A DNA stretch of 64,000 nt from Enterobacteriaceae bacterium ESL0689 (GCA_029433525.1 JAQTIF010000001.1:1736001-1800000); one strand, 5' to 3'. Numbered from the stretch's first letter, positions 9,721 to 17,802 are shown. Program-made: numbers and translations. The notes: a model not told the origin generated them from the letters alone.

Positions 9721-10800
9721 ATGAAAACGACCTTAACAGCTCTGATGAGTAGCGTTTTACTGGCAGGTTCGGTATGGAGTGCGACGGCTTTCGCCGCCGA
9801 TAAGATTGTGATTGCCCATCGTGGCGCCAGCGGTTATTTGCCGGAACATACCTTACCGGCGAAAGCGATGGCCTATGCGCAGGGGGCGGATTATCTTGAG
9901 CAGGATCTGGTGATGAGCAAGGACGATCATCTGGTGGTGTTACATGATCACTACCTTGATCGCGTCACTGATGTGGCGCAACGTTTTCCGCAACGCGCCC
10001 GTGCCGATGGTCGCTATTACGCGATTGATTTTACCCTTGCCGAGATGAAGTCGCTGAAATTCAGCGAAGGGTTTGAGCCAAAAGCGGGTCATAATGAGCA
10101 GATTTTTCCCGGCCGTTTTCCAATGGGAAAATCAGATTTTCGTATTCACACTTTTGAAGAAGAGCTGGAGTTTATTCAGGGGCTGAATCATTCCACCGGG
10201 AAAAATATCGGTATCTACCCGGAAATCAAAGCGCCGTGGTTTCACCATCAGGAGGGCAAAGATATCAGCACTCAGGTATTACAGGTGTTGAAAAAGTACG
10301 GTTATACCACGAAGCAGGATAAAGTTTATCTGCAATGCTTTGATGCCGATGAGCTGAAGCGCATCCGTAATGAACTGGAACCTAAAATGGGGATGGATCT
10401 GAATCTGGTGCAGCTTATCGCTTATACTAAATGGAATGAAACTCAGCAGCGTCAGGCGGATGGTACATGGGTGAATTACAGCTATGACTGGATGTTGCAG
10501 CCCGGAGCAATGAAGCAGATTGCGCAGTATGCCGATGGCATCGGGCCAGATTACCATATGCTGGTGGTGAAAGGAGCCAAACCCGGTCAGGTGACGCTGA
10601 CATCGATGGTAAAAGAGGCGCATCAGCAGCATCTGATGGTACATCCTTATACCGTGCGCGCTGATAAGTTGCCAGCGTATGTCACCGACGTTAATCAGCT
10701 TTTCGATCTGCTATACAATCAGGCTGATGTCGATGGCTTATTCAGTGATTTTCCGGATAAAGCGGTGCAGTTTTTGCAGCAATCAAAATCGTCGCATTGA
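9721..10800 (+). CDS. glpQ: periplasmic glycerophosphodiester phosphodiesterase
   Basis: GlpQ hydrolyses deacylated phospholipid diesters in the periplasm to glycerol-3-phosphate, which GlpT imports. The 359-residue protein has a signal peptide ending ATAFA, then the GDPD signature IAHRGASGYLPEHT with the catalytic histidine, the metal ligands EQDLVM, and the second histidine in VLHDHYLDRVT. E. coli GlpQ has 358 residues. It starts 9 bp after glpT behind AAGGAAGG, and a strong terminator follows. Confidence 0.97.
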   Translation: MKTTLTALMSSVLLAGSVWSATAFAADKIVIAHRGASGYLPEHTLPAKAMAYAQGADYLEQDLVMSKDDHLVVLHDHYLDRVTDVAQRFPQRARADGRYYAIDFTLAEMKSLKFSEGFEPKAGHNEQIFPGRFPMGKSDFRIHTFEEELEFIQGLNHSTGKNIGIYPEIKAPWFHHQEGKDISTQVLQVLKKYGYTTKQDKVYLQCFDADELKRIRNELEPKMGMDLNLVQLIAYTKWNETQQRQADGTWVNYSYDWMLQPGAMKQIAQYADGIGPDYHMLVVKGAKPGQVTLTSMVKEAHQQHLMVHPYTVRADKLPAYVTDVNQLFDLLYNQADVDGLFSDFPDKAVQFLQQSKSSH

Positions 10801-10817
10801 TCAGTAAGAGTTCGAAG

Positions 10818-10850
10818 ATTATCCGCGCTCGCAGGCGCGGATAATTTTTT
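10818..10850 (+). terminator. rho-independent terminator of glpTQ
   Basis: An 11-bp perfect stem (ATTATCCGCGC / GCGCGGATAAT) with a 6-nt loop runs into six T at 10845-10850, 18 bp after the glpQ stop. This is the end of the glpTQ operon. Confidence 0.9.
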
Positions 10851-10895
10851 ACAGGAGGTGATTTCAGGAGCTTTTGCGTAAACCCCGTGTCTGTC

Positions 10896-10976
10896 TTGAT
10901 GTTTAAAAAATATGCTATATACTCATCATCAAAATATTCTGGGGGGGGGGTATGTCAGCACCAGCAAAAGAAAAAG
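10896..10976 (+). promoter_or_regulatory. promoter, G10 tract and start of a gene cut by IS1
   Basis: TTGATG (10896-10901), a 16-bp spacer and TATACT (10918-10923) form a good sigma-70 promoter. The expected short leader contains ten consecutive G (10941-10950), directly followed by an ATG at 10952. The frame (MSAPAKEK) stays open until the IS1-family element begins at 10977 and then runs to a stop inside the IS. I read it as the start of an unidentified gene whose body was removed or displaced. The G run could be both ribosome site and slippage site. Confidence 0.5.
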
Positions 10977-11036
10977 GGTCATGTATTCAACGTGTTTATC
11001 ATGTTGTATAATCACTCTTTTTAACAGGTGCGCCAG

Positions 11037-11312
11037 ATGGCTAAAATTGATGTAACATGCCCGTTTTGTCAACAAACTGAACCCGTTAAAAAGCATGGTC
11101 TGGGCAAAGCTGGATTTCAGCGCTATCGCTGTCAGTCATGCTGCCGTACTTTCCAGGTCGATTACGCTTACCGTGCCTGCCTGCCCGGCATGAAAGAACA
11201 AATTGTTGACCTTGCCATGAATAATGCCGGTATCCGCGATACCGCAAGGACTCTGCATATCAGCATTAATGCCGTTGTCCGCACTTTAAAAAACTCGCCC
11301 CACGATGTGTAA
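11037..11312 (+). CDS. insA: IS1-family InsA regulator/zinc-finger N-terminal domain
   Basis: InsA is the DNA-binding repressor made from IS1 when no frameshift occurs. The 91-residue protein has a zinc finger CPFCQQ with RYRCQSCCRTF, followed by a helix-turn-helix (DTARTLHISINAVVRTL). I chose the ATG at 11037 (eight bases after AGG) over the in-frame GTG at 11028. The A6C slippery site for making the transposase lies near its 3' end at 11288-11294. Confidence 0.88.
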   Translation: MAKIDVTCPFCQQTEPVKKHGLGKAGFQRYRCQSCCRTFQVDYAYRACLPGMKEQIVDLAMNNAGIRDTARTLHISINAVVRTLKNSPHDV

Positions 11313-11731
11313 CCACGTTTCCGCTGGATAATCAGCAAATCCAGCTTATCTGTGAAGTGGATGAGATGTGGTCTTTTGTCGGCAGTAAAAAGCAGCAACG
11401 CTGGCTGTGGTATGCATGGGAGCCTCGCCTCACACGAATTATTGCTCATACTTTTGGACGCAGAAGCAAAAAGACACTGCGCAGGTTACTGAAATTATTG
11501 TCAGGTTTTAATGTTGCCTTCTGGTGTACAGATAACTTCAGTGCTTATGATCTGCTGCCGGATGAAAAACATATCAGGGGTAAGCTTTATACACAGCGGA
11601 TTGAACGGGAAAACCTGAATTTGCGTAACCGATTAAAGCGACTGAATCGTAAGACTCTGGGGTACTCAAAATCTTTTGAAATGCATGACAGGATCATTGG
11701 TACTTTTATTGAGCGCGAATATTATGTTTGA
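11037..11731 (+). CDS. insB: IS1-family transposase InsAB' made by -1 frameshift
   Basis: The transposase is made when ribosomes slip back one base at AAAAAAC (11288-11294), joining the insA frame to the insB frame; both are open across the site with no stop. The fused catalytic part shows the IS1-type DDE set: D in CEVDEMW, D in CTDNFSAYD and E in QRIEREN, with no stops or visible lesions. The element therefore looks competent, although the missing target duplication hints at an old insertion or rearranged flanks. Confidence 0.82.
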
Positions 11732-11842
11732 GACGAGATAAATACATTGGATACATCACCTGGTTATCACCCTGTGAAAAATTAGTCTGCGGACTATGGA
11801 GTGATTTGCTGCCCTCTTACCACATGACACTTTCCAGGTAGC

Positions 11843-12069
11843 ATACTGCGTAAAAAAGGCCTTTATCCAGAGCAACTGACGCAGTGGAAGCAGGGCTTTT
11901 ACTGACCTCCTCGCCAGGTGATAGGGTGGCTGTGAAACAGAGTCAGAAAGAACCTCTGATTGTTAGTAAAAAGAAAATCGAACCAGCTTTACCAGCAGAA
12001 GAGTATGGCTTCGAGTGGTTTTTAATGAACGAGGGTAAACGACTGAAGAGGAATAACCCATTGACATAA
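11843..12069 (+). pseudogene. decayed IS3-family orfA fragment
   Basis: Around 11845-11900 the frame reads LRKKGLYPEQLTQWKQGF, clearly homologous to CRKKGLYPEQIIQWKQAF in the intact OrfA at 57649-58131. A stop and frameshift follow. A second stretch in another frame, SPGDRVAVKQSQKE, matches the next OrfA segment SAPEDKAALKQSQKE, and then homology fades. It is the middle of an IS3-type orfA with no ends left. It abuts the IS1-family element, so the site has taken several insertions. Confidence 0.72.
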
Positions 12070-12073
12070 ATGC

Positions 12074-12102
12074 AAAAAGCAGACGTCAATGACGTCTGCT
12101 TT
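12074..12102 (-). terminator. terminator downstream of tRNA-Asn
   Basis: A 12-bp stem (AAAGCAGACGTC / GACGTCTGCTTT, loop of 3) lies directly downstream of the minus-strand tRNA-Asn and ends in five T on that strand. It may also stop transcription from the left. Confidence 0.85.
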
Positions 12103-12110
12103 CTTTAATC

Positions 12111-12186
12111 TGGCTCCTCTGACTGGACTCGAACCAGTGACATACGGATTAACAGTCCGCCGTTCTACCGACTGAACTACAGAGGA
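12111..12186 (-). tRNA. asnT: tRNA-Asn(GTT)
   Basis: A 76-nt tRNA with encoded CCA: acceptor TCCTCTG / CAGAGGA, anticodon GTT in ACTGTTAAT and T-loop GGTTCGAGTCC. It is nearly identical to the E. coli tRNA-Asn genes. E. coli asnT lies near serU, as here, but the intervening mtfA gene is absent. The asn gene symbol rests on synteny. Confidence 0.95.
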
Positions 12187-12333
12187 ATCGTTTCGACGAG
12201 GCGCATACTACTGGCCTTATAATTTTGTGTCAATACTAAAATTAACTTACTGATCTGAACGTTTAAAATTAAGCCATTTCGTTATTTTTATGTACTATTA
12301 CCTGACGATGATGCTAAACACCTGGCCCAGTAA

Positions 12334-12450
12334 GCTATTTTAGTTGCCATTTTGGCCCTGGGCCGTACCCGAAATCCTCACGTATTACCTGTACGCTGCG
12401 GCTGTTCCGCGCTGCCCGTGCCCAGACTAGCTGCGCCAATAACGTCTGGT
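12334..12450 (+). repeat. dispersed ~110-125 bp intergenic repeat, copy A
   Basis: This is one of four clear copies (A 12334-12450, B 12808-12926, C 23766-23891, D 42467-42571), all in the same orientation. Shared blocks are a left part CTATTTTACTGGCCATTTTG, then TACGCTGCGGTTTCTCCGCG, a GTGTCCAGACTGGCTGCG-like block and CAATAACGCCTGGTGGGCC. Copy A differs at several bases. It lies between tRNA-Asn and tRNA-Ser; I see no other gene in 12187-12592. Confidence 0.8.
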
Positions 12451-12592
12451 GATACAGCTATACGTGTATGGTGTTAACAGTTTATCAAGATCGGAAACGC
12501 GCATATTGCTCGTAAAATAATCATACGGAAAAAAATCAGTCATCAGGACTGTGAAGCTGCGAAAAAAACTGACATTATAGCAACCCTGTTAC

Positions 12593-12682
12593 GGAGAGAT
12601 GCCGGAGCGGCTGAACGGACCGGTCTCGAAAACCGGAGTAGGGGCAACTCTACCGGGGGTTCAAATCCCCCTCTCTCCGCCA
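12593..12682 (+). tRNA. serU: tRNA-Ser(CGA)
   Basis: A 90-nt class II tRNA with a long variable arm, acceptor GGAGAGA / TCTCTCC, anticodon CGA in the loop CTCGAAA, T-loop GGTTCAAATCC and encoded CCA. It matches the E. coli serU product, which reads UCG codons. It lies between two copies of the dispersed repeat. Confidence 0.95.
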
Positions 12683-12807
12683 TTTAAAAACCTGTCCTAC
12701 CCATTATGTTTAGTATTGGGGTCGTTAGCTGCTGTAAAGCTGATGAACCGTGGTTGTAGGTTGTATAAGGTTATTTCTAAAACAGTTACTAAGCGCCTCG
12801 CCCGTCA

Positions 12808-12926
12808 TATCATTTTACTGGCCATTCTGGCCCTGGACCGTCCCCAAAATCCTTATCCACTGCATTACGCTGCGGTTTCTTCGTGCAGTCGGTGTCCAGA
12901 TGGGCTGCGGCAATAACACCTGCTGG
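12808..12926 (+). repeat. dispersed intergenic repeat, copy B
   Basis: Second copy of the family, 125 bp after tRNA-Ser. It keeps ATTTTACTGGCCATTCTGGC, TACGCTGCGGTTTCTTCG and CAATAACACCTGCTGG and is the most diverged of the four. The rest of 12683-13164 is AT-rich leader of the downstream HAD gene. Confidence 0.75.
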
Positions 12927-13164
12927 AATAGCGCTAATTTAAACGTCGGCGTAGAAAAATCACTCTTGTGATATAAATATGAGTTATTTAAATTTTTAGT
13001 TTAATATACTGAAATCGTGCCTGTTTATTAGAATATTATTCTAATGTTATCGCAAAGTAACAATTAAATAAAATCTGCCATTCATCACATTTCAGATAAA
13101 TATATTGGTTTTTAAGATTTGATTTTTCTAGAATGCCAGTCTTTCAATAAAAAGGGTATTAACT

Positions 13165-14436
13165 ATGAGAAAAGTAGCATTATGTGCTCTTGCCTTTTTA
13201 TTCATTGGGGTGTATGGGAAAGTTGTGATCGCCAGTGAAAAAAGTCAGGAACAACAAACATCAGTCATATTAGCCGACGGGAACTGGGATAATTTTAACA
13301 AAAAGAAACTGGATAATTTTTTGCTTGAGGCACAAAATCGTCCTGAACACTCAAGCTATGCTATTTTTGATTTCGACAACACGACGGCTTTTCTTGATAT
13401 AGAAGAGGCGATATTGGTTTACCAGCTTGAGAATCTTCGATTCTCTATGACCCCGGATGTATTCCGCACGGTAATTTATAAAGATATACCAAAAATCAGT
13501 TTTAAATCAAAATATAATAATCTTGAAAACCACGCTGTCAATATAGATGCAGTTGGCGCGGATATTCTTGATAGCTATACGTGGTTATATAATAATTATG
13601 AAGGCTTTCAGGGTGGACTCTCGTTGAGTGAAATAAAACAAACCGCCCATTATAAAAACTTTATTGTCAAGATGCGCTATTTGTATGATGCCATTGGAGG
13701 CTCTTTCGAGCATAGGGTATCCTATCCGTGGGTAACATATCTTTTCTGCGGCATGTCGAAAGACGAAGTGGCTAAGCTGGCTGAAGATACCATTCAGTGG
13801 CAAAGCCAGCAGCCGATTGAGAAGGTCGTATGGCAAAGTCCGGATAGTCTCGCGGGGCAGGCTGGTGTGGTGAAAACAGTATGGAAAAATGGTTTCAGAC
13901 TAATCCCTGAAATGCAGGATCTGTATAAAAAACTACAACAAGCTGGTGTCGATGTGTATGTGGTTTCCGCTTCAGCATTAGATGTTATCAAGGCGATAAT
14001 GATGCAGGAAAAATATGGTTTCTCTATCCCGGCTTCTCATATCTATGCGATGCATCCTTTGTATGATCAAGAGGGAAAATTGACTTCCAGTCTTGATTCT
14101 TTCTATCCCCAGACTCAGGGTAAGGGTAAAACAGAAACCATCAATAAATTTATCCGAATAAATTATAACAACAAAGGCCCCGGACTAGTTTGTGGTGATA
14201 GCGAAGGCGACCAGAATATGATGTCAGATTTTGATGATACCCGTCTGGTTTTGATTATAAATCGATTGCAGTCACCGCAAAGCATTATTGGTAAACTTTC
14301 CGCTCAGGCTGTTCATGATTATAAAAAGGATACGGCAAAAATATTGTTACAGGGACGTAATGAAAATAAAGGAGAGTTTTTACTGTCACAAGGGACTATT
14401 TTATCTGGCACTGACAAACCCGTTCTTTTGCCATAA
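13165..14436 (+). CDS. secreted HAD-superfamily phosphatase
   Basis: A 423-residue protein with an N-terminal signal sequence (MRKVALCALAFLFIGVYGKVVIAS), so likely periplasmic. It carries all four haloacid-dehalogenase motifs: IFDFDNTT (~residue 69, nucleophile Asp and acid Asp), VVSAS (~271), a lysine around KGKTETI, and CGDSEGDQNMM (~347). A large cap domain lies between motifs I and II. It resembles phosphoserine-phosphatase or phosphorylcholine-phosphatase-type secreted HADs, but the substrate is not known. It is visibly AT-richer than its neighbours and sits between tRNA-Ser and vsr with no partner gene, which suggests acquisition. AGGG precedes the ATG. Confidence 0.8.
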   Translation: MRKVALCALAFLFIGVYGKVVIASEKSQEQQTSVILADGNWDNFNKKKLDNFLLEAQNRPEHSSYAIFDFDNTTAFLDIEEAILVYQLENLRFSMTPDVFRTVIYKDIPKISFKSKYNNLENHAVNIDAVGADILDSYTWLYNNYEGFQGGLSLSEIKQTAHYKNFIVKMRYLYDAIGGSFEHRVSYPWVTYLFCGMSKDEVAKLAEDTIQWQSQQPIEKVVWQSPDSLAGQAGVVKTVWKNGFRLIPEMQDLYKKLQQAGVDVYVVSASALDVIKAIMMQEKYGFSIPASHIYAMHPLYDQEGKLTSSLDSFYPQTQGKGKTETINKFIRINYNNKGPGLVCGDSEGDQNMMSDFDDTRLVLIINRLQSPQSIIGKLSAQAVHDYKKDTAKILLQGRNENKGEFLLSQGTILSGTDKPVLLP

Positions 14437-14648
14437 ATAAACAGTTTTATCTTTAATACCTGATTCACCAGGACTATTTTGCTGGTTATTTCAGAGCAGG
14501 GCAATTACTTATACGCCAGTTATCAGCTATGATTTATCTACCCTGCCTGTACACAGGGAATGCCAGTGATGTCAGTCCACAGTGTGAAAAATAGCGTATA
14601 CTAACAGCCAGGCTCTAATTCACACCGATAATTTAAGACGCTGGAGTT

Positions 14649-15131
14649 ATGATGGATGTCCATGACAATACCACTCGTAGTAAAAATATGCGTGCTATTG
14701 GCCATCGTGATACAGCGATTGAAAAACGTCTTGCAATGCTGCTCACGCAAGCCGGATTTTTGTTTACTACCCAGGAGAGTACGTTGCCTGGTCGCCCTGA
14801 TTTTGTTGTACCACAGTACCGCTGTATCATTTTTGCCCACGGTTGCTTCTGGCATCATCACCATTGCTATTTATTTAAAGTGCCAGCAACCCGCACTCGT
14901 TTCTGGTTAGATAAAATCGGCAGTAATGTTATCCGCGATAATCGTAATATTGCATTATTACGGACGGCAGGGTGGCGGGTGCTGATCGTGTGGGAATGTG
15001 CATTACGTGGACGCCTTAAGCTCAGTGACAAGGCATTGGCTGAACGTCTGGAAGAATGGATTTGTAGTGGTGATGGCTGTGCGCAGATCGATACTCAGGG
15101 TATTGGCGAGTATCAGATAACGTCCTGTTAA
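14649..15131 (+). CDS. vsr: very short patch repair endonuclease
   Basis: Vsr nicks beside T:G mismatches that arise from deamination of Dcm-methylated cytosine. The 160-residue protein has the family start DVHDNTTRSKNMRAIGHRDT, catalytic Asp in LPGRPDFVV, the zinc-site HGCFWHHHHC and WECALRGR; E. coli Vsr has 156 residues. In E. coli vsr overlaps the end of dcm. Here the upstream neighbour is the HAD gene, 212 bp away, and no dcm is visible anywhere in the window, so this vsr is locally orphaned. The ATG could be 14649 or 14652. Bases 14437-14648 hold no gene. Confidence 0.95.
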   Translation: MMDVHDNTTRSKNMRAIGHRDTAIEKRLAMLLTQAGFLFTTQESTLPGRPDFVVPQYRCIIFAHGCFWHHHHCYLFKVPATRTRFWLDKIGSNVIRDNRNIALLRTAGWRVLIVWECALRGRLKLSDKALAERLEEWICSGDGCAQIDTQGIGEYQITSC

Positions 15132-15168
15132 CTTTTGTCTGTTTAATCATTGGTATCGTGAATATAAC

Positions 15169-15197
15169 TTGCCACGTAAGATAATTAAAAGTAATGT
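15169..15197 (+). promoter_or_regulatory. probable dsrA promoter
   Basis: TTGCCA (15169-15174), a 17-bp spacer and TAATGT (15192-15197) place the transcription start at about 15204, the first base of the predicted DsrA-like RNA. Confidence 0.55.
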
Positions 15198-15203
15198 TTT
15201 ATC

Positions 15204-15279
15204 TGCATCAGATCCCTGATGTAGTGATTTTCAAATGCTTTTTATATTTTCCCGGCGGGGTATCAGCCGGGATTTTTTT
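15204..15279 (+). ncRNA. dsrA: probable DsrA small regulatory RNA (short form)
   Basis: DsrA in E. coli activates rpoS translation and represses hns with Hfq. Here stem-loop 1 is CATCAG / CTGATG (15206-15211 and 15216-15221) around ATCC, parallel to the E. coli ATCAGATTTCCTGGTGT. An AT-rich stretch TGATTTTCAAATGCTTTT resembles the rpoS-pairing segment. A GC-rich terminator hairpin follows, TCCCGGC / GCCGGGA (15250-15256 and 15266-15272) with seven T. Location beside dsrB supports orthology. At ~76 nt it is shorter than the E. coli 87 nt because the middle stem-loop region is reduced. Confidence 0.7.
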
Positions 15280-15369
15280 GGTCTGTGTGACGGCGATCCG
15301 GGCGTCACAGCCGGGGCTGTGCTGAAGCTGGTTTTGTTCTACACTGGCTGAAAAAAGAGGAGATAAGAT

Positions 15370-15561
15370 ATGCAGGTCAATGATCGCGTGACAGTGAAAA
15401 CCGGTGATGGTCCACGCCGAATCGGTGTTGTGCTGGCGGTTGAGCCTTTTAATGAAGGGACGATGTACCTGGTTTCATTGCAGGACTATCCATTGGGGAT
15501 CTGGTTTTTTAATGAAAAGAACCATCCGGATGGCATTTTTGTTGAGAAAGCAGAGTCATGA
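15370..15561 (+). CDS. dsrB: DsrB family small protein
   Basis: A 63-residue protein very close to E. coli DsrB (62): [20 protein letters not shown], then [21 protein letters not shown] and DGIFVEKAE. The function is unknown; a small beta-rich domain is likely. It stands next to dsrA as in E. coli, but the adjacent rcsA and flagellar fli genes are missing. It follows an AGAGGAG site. Bases 15562-15757 show no gene. Confidence 0.92.
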   Translation: MQVNDRVTVKTGDGPRRIGVVLAVEPFNEGTMYLVSLQDYPLGIWFFNEKNHPDGIFVEKAES

Positions 15562-15757
15562 ATTAACGATCAGTCGTGACCGCAGAGGTAACGCTTTTTG
15601 ATGGCTATTGTGCTACCGAACGTGCCTGTCTGTTTCGTTGTTGCCAACTCAGCTTTTCAGTTATTTTGATAATATTTATCACTGTTATTATATTGTTAAA
15701 TTTCATTAATGCCGTGCTATTTATAACAAATTTGCATAAGATGTAGTGTGTCGGTGT

Positions 15758-15786
15758 TAGTCAATATGACATAACTTGCTTATACT
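15758..15786 (+). promoter_or_regulatory. probable tcyJ promoter
   Basis: TAGTCA (15758-15763), a 17-bp spacer and TATACT (15781-15786) lie 29 bp before the tcyJ start. This suits a gene that no longer has an upstream operon. Confidence 0.5.
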
Positions 15787-15815
15787 AAAGGGAAAATGTA
15801 TCTTCTGGAGAATTT

Positions 15816-16619
15816 ATGAAACTAAAATTTAGCCGTCATCAGCGACTACTATCAGGGGTTCTGGCGATAGTTCTGGCTGTTGGTATAAGTGCAAAAGCGT
15901 TGGCAGCAGATCATTTGCTGGATCAGATTAAAGAACGCGGTACGCTACGCATCGGTCTGGAAGGCACATATCCACCATTTAGCTATCAGGGTGATGATGG
16001 CAATCTGACTGGTTTTGAAGTCGATTTTGCCCGAATGCTGGCACAACGTTCTGGTGTAAAAGCCGATCTAAAACCGACAAAATGGGACGGTATGCTGGCT
16101 TCTCTCGATGCTAAGCGTGCTGATGTCATCATCAATCAAGTCACTATTTCTGAGCAACGTAAGAAAAAGTATGATTTTTCGCTGCCCTATACGGTATCGG
16201 GTATTCAGGCGCTGGTGAAAAAGGGCAACGAAGACACGATTAAAACAGTGGCTGATTTGAAAGGCAAAAAAGTGGGTGTAGGTCTGGGCACTAATTATGA
16301 AGAGTGGCTGCGTCAGAATGTTGAAGGGGTCGATATTCGTACTTATGATGATGATCCGACAAAATATCAGGATCTGCGCGTCGGCCGCATAGATGTCATT
16401 CTGGTTGATCGCCTGGCGGCGTTGGATCTGGTTAAAAAAACAGGTAATACACTGGCCGTCACTGGAGAGCCATTCTCCCGCCAGGAGTCTGCGGTGGCTT
16501 TACGTAAAGGCAATGAAGATCTATTAAAAGTGATAGACAGTGCGATTCTGGATATGCGAAAAGATGGTAGTCTGAAAGCCTTATCAGAAAAATGGTTTGG
16601 CGTGGATGTAACCGAATAA
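15816..16619 (+). CDS. tcyJ: periplasmic cystine-binding protein
   Basis: TcyJ (FliY) is the solute-binding protein of the high-affinity cystine ABC transporter with TcyL and TcyN. The 267-residue protein (E. coli 266) has a signal peptide ending AKALA and the family-3 binding fold: GTLRIGLEGTYPPFSYQ, LTGFEVDFARMLA and the ligand-site segments around WDGMLASL and SRQESAVALRKGN. In E. coli it precedes dcyD-tcyL-tcyN; here those genes are 5-7 kb away on the other strand. A terminator follows. Confidence 0.95.
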   Translation: MKLKFSRHQRLLSGVLAIVLAVGISAKALAADHLLDQIKERGTLRIGLEGTYPPFSYQGDDGNLTGFEVDFARMLAQRSGVKADLKPTKWDGMLASLDAKRADVIINQVTISEQRKKKYDFSLPYTVSGIQALVKKGNEDTIKTVADLKGKKVGVGLGTNYEEWLRQNVEGVDIRTYDDDPTKYQDLRVGRIDVILVDRLAALDLVKKTGNTLAVTGEPFSRQESAVALRKGNEDLLKVIDSAILDMRKDGSLKALSEKWFGVDVTE

Positions 16620-16692
16620 CGATATCTGTGCGGGGGAAAGATAAAAAACGGATGTGCCCCTTTGGTTGTACAACTCAAATTTAACTCATAAA

Positions 16693-16716
16693 AAAACCGC
16701 CTGGACTGGCGGTTTT
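16693..16716. terminator. bidirectional terminator between tcyJ and the tRNA cluster
   Basis: The stem AAAACCGCC / GGCGGTTTT with a 6-nt loop has A-rich and T-rich flanks on both sides, so it can end tcyJ on the plus strand and the leuZ tRNA transcript on the minus strand. Confidence 0.85.
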
Positions 16717-16755
16717 ATAACACTGCTTCTCTTTGATTTTTTATCATCTTTTGTA

Positions 16756-16842
16756 TGGTGCCCGGGGCGGGACTTGAACCCGCACAGCGCGAACGCCGAG
16801 GGATTTTAAATCCCTTGTGTCTACCGATTCCACCACCCGGGC
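16756..16842 (-). tRNA. leuZ: tRNA-Leu(TAA)
   Basis: An 87-nt class II tRNA with encoded CCA, acceptor GCCCGGG / CCCGGGC, anticodon TAA in the loop TTTAAAA and T-loop GGTTCAAGTCC. It is the last gene of the glyW-cysT-leuZ cluster, as in E. coli. Confidence 0.95.
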
Positions 16843-16855
16843 CAGACATATAAAC

Positions 16856-16929
16856 TGGAGGCGCGTTCCGGAGTCGAACCGGACTAGACGGATTTGCAAT
16901 CCGCTACATAACCGCTTTGCTAACGCGCC
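16856..16929 (-). tRNA. cysT: tRNA-Cys(GCA)
   Basis: A 74-nt tRNA with encoded CCA, acceptor GGCGCGT / ACGCGCC, anticodon GCA in TTGCAAA and T-loop GGTTCGACTCC. Middle gene of the cluster. Confidence 0.95.
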
Positions 16930-16967
16930 TTAATACCTGAGTATCTGCAACAACTGACTACTTAAAC

Positions 16968-17043
<76 letters not shown>

Positions 17044-17196
17044 AATAGTGATATAAATTCTACAATGACTTGAATTTACTATCGTATATCAAAACCGGCA
17101 TCTTGTCCGATGCGGTGCATTCTACTGACCTGACGCAGTGAGTCAACGTTATTTTTTAAAATTCTGTACTGTTTGCTGAAATTTGCGCCGAAACGA

Positions 17197-17745
17197 TCAC
17201 TGCTCCAGCAAATCGCTACGTGCTGCATTGAGATATTGAAACATCGACCACAAGGTGAGCACTGCCGCGACGAGAAACAGCGTAATTCCGATCCATTCGA
17301 CCCAGATATCAGGACGCCATAGCATCCATATCAGTGCTGTCATCTGTGCGGTGGTTTTGACTTTACCCACCCAGGAAACAGAGACACGGCTACGTTTGCC
17401 CAGTTCGGCCATCCATTCACGTAAGGCAGAAATAATGATCTCTCTGGCGATCATCGTGGCCGCCGGGAGGGTTACCCACCATGAATGATAATGTTCGGCA
17501 ACCAGCACCATCGCGATAGCGACCATAACTTTATCTGCCACCGGATCAAGAAAAGCGCCAAAACGTGTGCTTTGATTCCAGCGGCGTGCCAGATAGCCAT
17601 CAAACCAGTCAGTGATCGCGGCGATAAAAAAAATCAGCGCGCAGACGAAGGGTGCCCAGGAGAAGGGAAGATAAAATGCCAGCACGAAAAAAGGTATCAG
17701 GATGATACGAAAAAAAGTCAGCAATGTAGGGATATTTAATTGCAT
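17197..17745 (-). CDS. pgsA: CDP-diacylglycerol--glycerol-3-phosphate 3-phosphatidyltransferase
   Basis: PgsA makes phosphatidylglycerophosphate, the committed step to the acidic phospholipids, in the inner membrane. The 182-residue protein (same as E. coli) has several membrane segments and the CDP-alcohol phosphotransferase signature [12 protein letters not shown] with [10 protein letters not shown] (pattern DGxxAR...G...D...D). It follows uvrC by 57 bp and precedes glyW, the conserved order uvrY-uvrC-pgsA-glyW. Confidence 0.96.
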   Translation of the reverse strand: MQLNIPTLLTFFRIILIPFFVLAFYLPFSWAPFVCALIFFIAAITDWFDGYLARRWNQSTRFGAFLDPVADKVMVAIAMVLVAEHYHSWWVTLPAATMIAREIIISALREWMAELGKRSRVSVSWVGKVKTTAQMTALIWMLWRPDIWVEWIGITLFLVAAVLTLWSMFQYLNAARSDLLEQ

Positions 17746-17802
17746 AATGACAGATAACGATTTTTGTTAGATATAAATAAGCTCTATGTTGCTACAGAGC
17801 CT

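Larger units (their letters stand above)
10977..11760 (+). mobile_element. IS1-family insertion sequence, apparently complete
   Basis: The element is bounded by ~24-bp imperfect inverted repeats at 10977-11000 (starting GGTCATGTATTCAA) and 11737-11760 (inverse starting GGTGATGTATCCAA). It contains insA and insB' joined by an A6C frameshift signal. At ~784 bp it is close to IS1 (768 bp), but the proteins are clearly divergent from classical IS1. The bases next to the ends do not show the 8-9 bp target duplication IS1 usually makes, so the flanks were probably rearranged after insertion. Confidence 0.88.

Noticed and set aside
12599..12916. A 105-codon open frame over tRNA-Ser
   Set aside because: It reads through the tRNA and repeat copy B and has no protein features.
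12593..14436. A genomic island integrated at tRNA-Ser
   Set aside because: No integrase and no direct repeat of the tRNA 3' end was found; only composition hints at it.
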